The notes beneath the pieces are model-generated. The model was not told where the DNA came from. It ran no database searches and was given only the letters and a program-made list of their open reading frames with translations. The translations under genes and the position numbers were made by a program. This document shows positions 5,959-8,691 of a stretch of 8,691 nucleotides of DNA, piece by piece; positions within the stretch are counted from its first letter, which is position 1; each line of letters opens with the position of its first letter. Where the stretch lies: positions 1 to 8,691 of the forward strand of contig CAJMOP010000084.1 of the NCBI GenBank assembly GCA_905215115.1, read 5' to 3'. The DNA is from an uncultured bacterium. GTDB lineage: Bacteria > Actinomycetota > Coriobacteriia > Coriobacteriales > Coriobacteriaceae.

Positions 5959-7470
5959 TTATCGATACGTTACGCTCTGTTGGGAGTCCTTGACTACGAC
6001 GTCGTGGGCTCCGCCTTCGACGATCGAGGTCGAGCTTACCAGGGTCAGGCGTGCCTTTTCCTGGAGCTCGGGGATCGAGAGGGCACCGCAGTTGCACATC
6101 GTGGACTTGACCTTGTAGAGCGTGCCGCCCACGCCGTCCTTGAGGGAACCGGCGTAGGGAACGTAGGAGTCAACGCCCTCGACGAAGCTGAGCTTCGCGG
6201 CGCCGCCCAGGTCGTAGCGCTGCCAGTTGCGGGCACGCGCAGAACCCTCGCCCCAGTACTCCTTCATGTACTGGCCGTTGACGTTGACTCGCTCGGTCGG
6301 GCTCTCGTCAAAGCGGGCGAAGTAACGGCCCAGCATCATAAAGTCGGCACCCATGGCAAGGGCGAGCGTCATGTGGTAGTCGTAGACGATGCCGCCGTCG
6401 GAGCACACGGGCACGTAGACGCCGGTCTCCTCGTAGTACTCGTCGCGAGCGCGGCAGACATCGATCAGCGCGGTGGCCTGGCCACGGCCGATGCCCTTGG
6501 TCTCGCGGGTAATGCAGATGGAACCGCCGCCGATACCGACCTTGATGAAGTCGGCACCGCAGTCGGCCAAGAAGCGGAAGCCCTCGGCGTCAACAACGTT
6601 ACCGGCACCGACCTTGACATCCTCGCCGTAATTAGCGCGGATCCACTCGATGGTGCGCTTCTGCCACTCGCTGAAGCCCTCGGAAGAGTCGATGCACAGG
6701 ACATCGGCGCCGGCCTCGATGAGCAGCGGCACACGCTCGGCATAGTCGCGGGTGTTGATACCGGCGCCGACCATGTAGCGCTTGTCGCCGTCGAGCAGCT
6801 CGTTGGGGTTGGTCTTGTGGCTATCGTAGTCCTTGCGGAAGACGATGCCCATAAGGTGATCGTTGTCGTCGACGATAGGCAGAGCGTTGAGCTTGTTGTC
6901 CCAGATGACGTCGTTGGCAACCTTGAGGCTGATGTTCTTATCGCCCACGATGAGCTGCTCACGCGGGGTCATGAACTCGGAGACCTTCTTCTGGTGGTCA
7001 TCGCGGCTGGGGCGATAGTCACGGCTGGTGACGATACCCAGGAGCTTGCCCTTGGGAGTGCCGTCGTCGGTGACCGGCATGGTGGAGTGACCGGTCTTCT
7101 CCTTGAGCTCGATGACCTGCTCCATGGTCATGTCGGGGGTCAGCGTGGAATCGGACTGAACGAAGCCGGCCTTGTGATCCTTGACGGCCTTGACCATAGC
7201 GGCCTCGGACTCGGGAGCCTGGGAACCGTAAATGAAGGACAGGCCACCCTCGGTAGCGAGCGCGACACCCATGTCGACGCCCGAGACGGACTGCATGATG
7301 GCGGAAACCATGGGGATGTTCAGGGTGATTGCCGGCTTCTCACCGCGTTTAAAGCGGGTTAGCGGCGTCTTAAGAGAGACGTTGTTGGGGATGCACTGCG
7401 AGGACGAGTAACCAGGGACCAGCAGATACTCCGAAAACGTGTGGGACTCACCGGGAAAGAACGTAGCCAT
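5959..7470 (-). CDS. guaB: IMP dehydrogenase of the Tritrichomonas foetus-like clade
   Basis: IMP dehydrogenase oxidises IMP to XMP with NAD+, the committed step of guanine nucleotide synthesis. The 503-residue protein has a TIM barrel split by two CBS domains (about 105-155 and 165-215). Catalytic Cys319 lies in GIGGGSICITRETKGIGRG (312-330). The NAD-site aspartate is D261 (LCIDSS), the IMP-binding aspartate is D358 (CSDGGI), the flap dyad is R418-Y419 (NWQRYD), and E431 is in EGVDSYVPY. CBS domains, R418-Y419 and E431 argue for IMPDH rather than GMP reductase. Length and numbering match the well-studied T. foetus enzyme, including K310 and E431, which are linked there to low mycophenolic-acid sensitivity. 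The ATG has AAGGAG (7475-7480) four bases upstream. It is monocistronic and divergent from a winged-helix regulator gene, with overlapping promoters. Confidence 0.95.
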   Translation of the reverse strand: MATFFPGESHTFSEYLLVPGYSSSQCIPNNVSLKTPLTRFKRGEKPAITLNIPMVSAIMQSVSGVDMGVALATEGGLSFIYGSQAPESEAAMVKAVKDHKAGFVQSDSTLTPDMTMEQVIELKEKTGHSTMPVTDDGTPKGKLLGIVTSRDYRPSRDDHQKKVSEFMTPREQLIVGDKNISLKVANDVIWDNKLNALPIVDDNDHLMGIVFRKDYDSHKTNPNELLDGDKRYMVGAGINTRDYAERVPLLIEAGADVLCIDSSEGFSEWQKRTIEWIRANYGEDVKVGAGNVVDAEGFRFLADCGADFIKVGIGGGSICITRETKGIGRGQATALIDVCRARDEYYEETGVYVPVCSDGGIVYDYHMTLALAMGADFMMLGRYFARFDESPTERVNVNGQYMKEYWGEGSARARNWQRYDLGGAAKLSFVEGVDSYVPYAGSLKDGVGGTLYKVKSTMCNCGALSIPELQEKARLTLVSSTSIVEGGAHDVVVKDSQQSVTYR

Positions 7471-7488
7471 GTTTCTCCTTTTTCCATG

Positions 7489-7498
7489 CGACCGGTCG
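7489..7498. repeat. Palindrome CGACCGGTCG in the guaB leader
   Basis: Perfect 10-base palindrome lying just upstream of the guaB ribosome binding site (7475-7480). It could be a regulator half-site pair, but palindromes of this size occur by chance in GC-rich DNA. Recorded because it is the second dyad in the short guaB leader. Confidence 0.25.
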
Positions 7499-7520
7499 GC
7501 TGCAGGCCTCGTAGGACCCA

Positions 7521-7540
7521 GCCCAACCTTGGGCGCCCAA
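7521..7540. promoter_or_regulatory. Overlapping palindromes at the start of the guaB leader, possible operator
   Basis: TTGGGCGCCCAA (7529-7540) is a perfect 12-base palindrome. It shares its TTGGGC half with a second dyad, GCCCAA-CC-TTGGGC (7521-7534), so the unit GCCCAA/TTGGGC occurs three times in 20 bases. The block begins a few bases downstream of the predicted guaB transcription start (about 7543), where a repressor could block transcription. The loops are too small for good RNA hairpins, which favours a DNA-binding site. The adjacent winged-helix regulator is one candidate ligand protein; this is inference. Confidence 0.4.
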
Positions 7541-7549
7541 TACTGGGGA

Positions 7550-7578
7550 AGTATCTTAACGCACTTTGACTGCTACAA
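7550..7578 (-). promoter_or_regulatory. Probable guaB promoter
   Basis: On the minus strand TTGTAG (7578-7573) and GATACT (7555-7550) are separated by exactly 17 bases. They match the -35 box 3 of 6 and the -10 box 4 of 6. The start would be near 7543, giving a leader of about 73 bases. It is a moderate match; its -35 coincides with the -10 of the divergent regulator gene. Confidence 0.45.
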
Positions 7579-7579
7579 T
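7571..7579 (+). promoter_or_regulatory. Probable extended -10 promoter of the winged-helix regulator gene
   Basis: TGCTACAAT is an extended -10 element (TGn plus TACAAT, 5 of 6). There is no clear -35 box at the usual spacing. Transcription would start near 7586 and give a leader of about 78 bases. It overlaps the guaB -35 box on the other strand, so the two promoters probably cannot be occupied at once. Confidence 0.45.
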
Positions 7580-7663
7580 GCATGATTTAAGAAGAGCACA
7601 CGAGGGTTTGACGCAGGCTTTGCGTTTGCCCAGCAAACACTTTAGCAGGGAGACGTGGAGCAC

Positions 7664-8011
7664 ATGGAGTACAAGACGACGGCAAAGTTGGTCATTCAAG
7701 CGTGCGACAAAGACCTGCCGGGCGTGTTTGGCCACGGCTGTGTCTTGCTGCTGCAGGGTATTGACCGAGAGCATTCGCTCAACCGCGCCGCCAAAAGCAT
7801 GGGCATGGCGTATTCCAAGGCCTGGCGCATCGTGAACGAGGCCGAAGGACAGCTGGGCTGCAAGCTCATCGAGCGCGACGGCGCCCGCGGATCCACCCTC
7901 ACCCCCGCCGGCGAGCGAGCCATAGCGGTGTACGAGGAGCTGCAGGCTGACATCAACCAGGCCATAGCCGCCAAAGCCGACGTCCTCATCGCCAGCATCA
8001 ACGCGGAGTAG
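7664..8011 (+). CDS. Stand-alone winged-helix regulator, ModE N-terminal/LysR-HTH type
   Basis: The 115-residue protein is almost entirely one winged helix-turn-helix domain of the ModE N-terminal (COG2005) kind. The pattern includes GHGCVLLLQGID, the recognition region SLNRAAKSMGMAYSKAWRIV, and the wing KLIERDGARGSTLTPAGE, followed by a C-terminal helix. ModE of E. coli adds molybdate-binding TOBE domains; these are missing here, so a molybdate response cannot be assumed. DNA binding, probably as a dimer, is likely. The start is uncertain: the ATG at 7664 has GGAG at 7657-7660 (3 bases) and AGGGAG at 7647-7652 (11 bases). An in-frame GTG at 7655 would add three residues but leaves only two bases after AGGGAG. 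The gene is divergent from guaB with overlapping promoters, so it may regulate itself, guaB or both (inference). Confidence 0.85.
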   Translation: MEYKTTAKLVIQACDKDLPGVFGHGCVLLLQGIDREHSLNRAAKSMGMAYSKAWRIVNEAEGQLGCKLIERDGARGSTLTPAGERAIAVYEELQADINQAIAAKADVLIASINAE

Positions 8012-8064
8012 TCCTTTTAGGCGGTTTTTAGCCCACAGCGCCCTCGGGTTGAGGCTCGCGCCAC

Positions 8065-8213
8065 AAAACGAGCCCATCTACTACGTTTAGTTGAATACCC
8101 ACGACCATACCGGACATTATGAAATTAAAACCGCTGGTAAACAGCTTGGTAATTTTCAAAATAGGCGGGTGTGGTCGACCCCTATTGCTTAAACGTAGTA
8201 AATAGGCCGTTTT
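8065..8213 (+). repeat. Second long rod-like inverted-repeat element
   Basis: The outer arms pair as AAAACG/CGTTTT (8065-8070 with 8208-8213), GCC/GGC, AT/AT and a perfect 11-bp TACTACGTTTA / TAAACGTAGTA (8079-8089 with 8190-8200). Inside come AATA/TATT (8094-8097 with 8183-8186), a 9-bp stem GACCATACC / GGTGTGGTC (8103-8111 with 8168-8176, one U-G), and a central hairpin (8121-8156) with AAATT/AATTT, ACC/GGT and GCTG/CAGC around loop GTAAA. All nest into one 149-nt rod. The wobble pairs favour plus-strand RNA, which would be the 3' untranslated region of the regulator gene. The centre is AT-rich, unlike the surrounding DNA. It may be a dispersed palindromic repeat, a structured RNA or a bidirectional transcript end; no known RNA family was recognised. 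A smaller stem (CCTC/GAGG with outer GCGC arms, 8038-8061) adjoins it and may belong to it. Confidence 0.7.
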
Positions 8214-8234
8214 CGTGACACAGACCCCGATTAG

Positions 8235-8691
8235 CTACTTGCGAAGGGCGTTATCGAGAGTGGCTGCCACCTGCAGGGGGTCGTCGGTGCCGGCGAAGAG
8301 GCGGATGGTTCCCCTCTGCTTGCCGCGTGGGGCCGAAAGGCGTGTCGTTGCGCCGCCGGCGGGCGACGTGCGGAACTCCCCCGGCAATGTGTCGAACAGC
8401 TCACCCGCACTTCGCTCGATAAGGTCAAACTCAACTGCCGGGCCAAAGCCGTGCTCGAGGATTCCCGTTGCAACCGCATGATCGGGATGCGAGCCCAGCC
8501 CGGGATAGCGAACGTTACACACCATCTCGTTAGCAGCCAGATACTCGGCCAGCGCACGGGCGCGATCGAAGTGAGCCTGCATGCGAGCATCGAGCGAGGG
8601 CAACCCGCGCTCCAGCACATCGGCCTCATCAACAGAAAGGTCAAGCGCGGGCGCACCGCGGCCCGCAAACAACGCGTGCGCGCACTCTGCG
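8235..8691 (-). CDS. Cys/Met-metabolism PLP-dependent enzyme, C-terminal part (runs off the window)
   Basis: The last 151 residues are visible. They match the C-terminal domain of the cystathionine gamma-synthase / O-acetylhomoserine sulfhydrylase family: VLERGLPSLDARMQAHFDRA corresponds to the helix after the active-site lysine region, then ALAEYLAANEMVCNVRYPGL and SHPDH, a family hallmark, FGPAVEFDLI, and the end region GTIRLFAGTDDPLQVAATLD. The PLP lysine and substrate-site residues lie outside the window, so gamma-synthase, beta-/gamma-lyase and sulfhydrylase cannot be told apart. These enzymes are cytoplasmic and act in methionine/cysteine and homocysteine metabolism. The usual Gly-Ile-Glu-Asp near the end reads A-G-T-D-D here. 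The stop (TAG) is at 8235-8237. The gene converges on the winged-helix gene, with the rod-like element between them. Confidence 0.85.
   Translation of the reverse strand, partial: AECAHALFAGRGAPALDLSVDEADVLERGLPSLDARMQAHFDRARALAEYLAANEMVCNVRYPGLGSHPDHAVATGILEHGFGPAVEFDLIERSAGELFDTLPGEFRTSPAGGATTRLSAPRGKQRGTIRLFAGTDDPLQVAATLDNALRK

Noticed and set aside
7664..8011. Full ModE molybdate regulator
   Set aside because: The protein ends after the winged-helix domain; the molybdate-binding TOBE domains are absent and no molybdate transport genes are in the window.
7556..8077. Minus-strand open frame of 173 codons across the winged-helix gene
   Set aside because: It is the shadow of the plus-strand regulator gene, which has a recognisable domain; the frame starts inside the second inverted-repeat element.

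Overview
The window looks like a chromosomal segment of a high-GC gut actinobacterium of the class Coriobacteriia, most likely Collinsella or a close relative. This is inferred from the GC-rich codon use, the gene content and the style of the proteins; no 16S or other decisive marker is present.

Layout, left to right. Positions 1-2184 hold the start of a translation/transcription operon read leftwards: rimP, then nusA, then infB (only the first 80 codons of infB are inside). Its probable promoter is at 2156-2184, and a terminator-like hairpin lies between promoter and ribosome binding site. A gene-poor stretch (2185-2446) separates it from a rightward gene for a small lipoprotein of unknown function (2447-3019). 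This gene converges on leuS (5700-3124, leftward), and the two share a 12-bp-stem bidirectional terminator. Upstream of leuS is an unusual rod-shaped inverted-repeat element (5723-5841), then a probable promoter, a strong hairpin at the end of guaB, and guaB itself (7470-5959). Divergent from guaB is a small ModE/LysR-type winged-helix regulator gene (7664-8011), whose probable promoter overlaps that of guaB. A second long rod-like inverted-repeat element (8065-8213) follows. The window ends inside a leftward gene for a Cys/Met-metabolism PLP-dependent enzyme.

Most genes are housekeeping: ribosome maturation (RimP), elongation/termination control (NusA), translation initiation (IF2), leucine charging (LeuRS) and guanine nucleotide synthesis (GuaB). 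Four things deserve a second look. First, two long hairpin elements sit in intergenic DNA, one of them inside the leuS leader; they may be dispersed palindromic repeats or structured RNAs. Second, GuaB belongs to the Tritrichomonas foetus-type IMP dehydrogenase clade, with matching length and active-site numbering. Third, NusA carries a Cys3-His tail, and the usual ylxR gene is missing between nusA and infB. Fourth, the rimP-nusA-infB leader has a possible attenuator. I see no phage, CRISPR, toxin or defence system here, and no clearly new multi-gene system.
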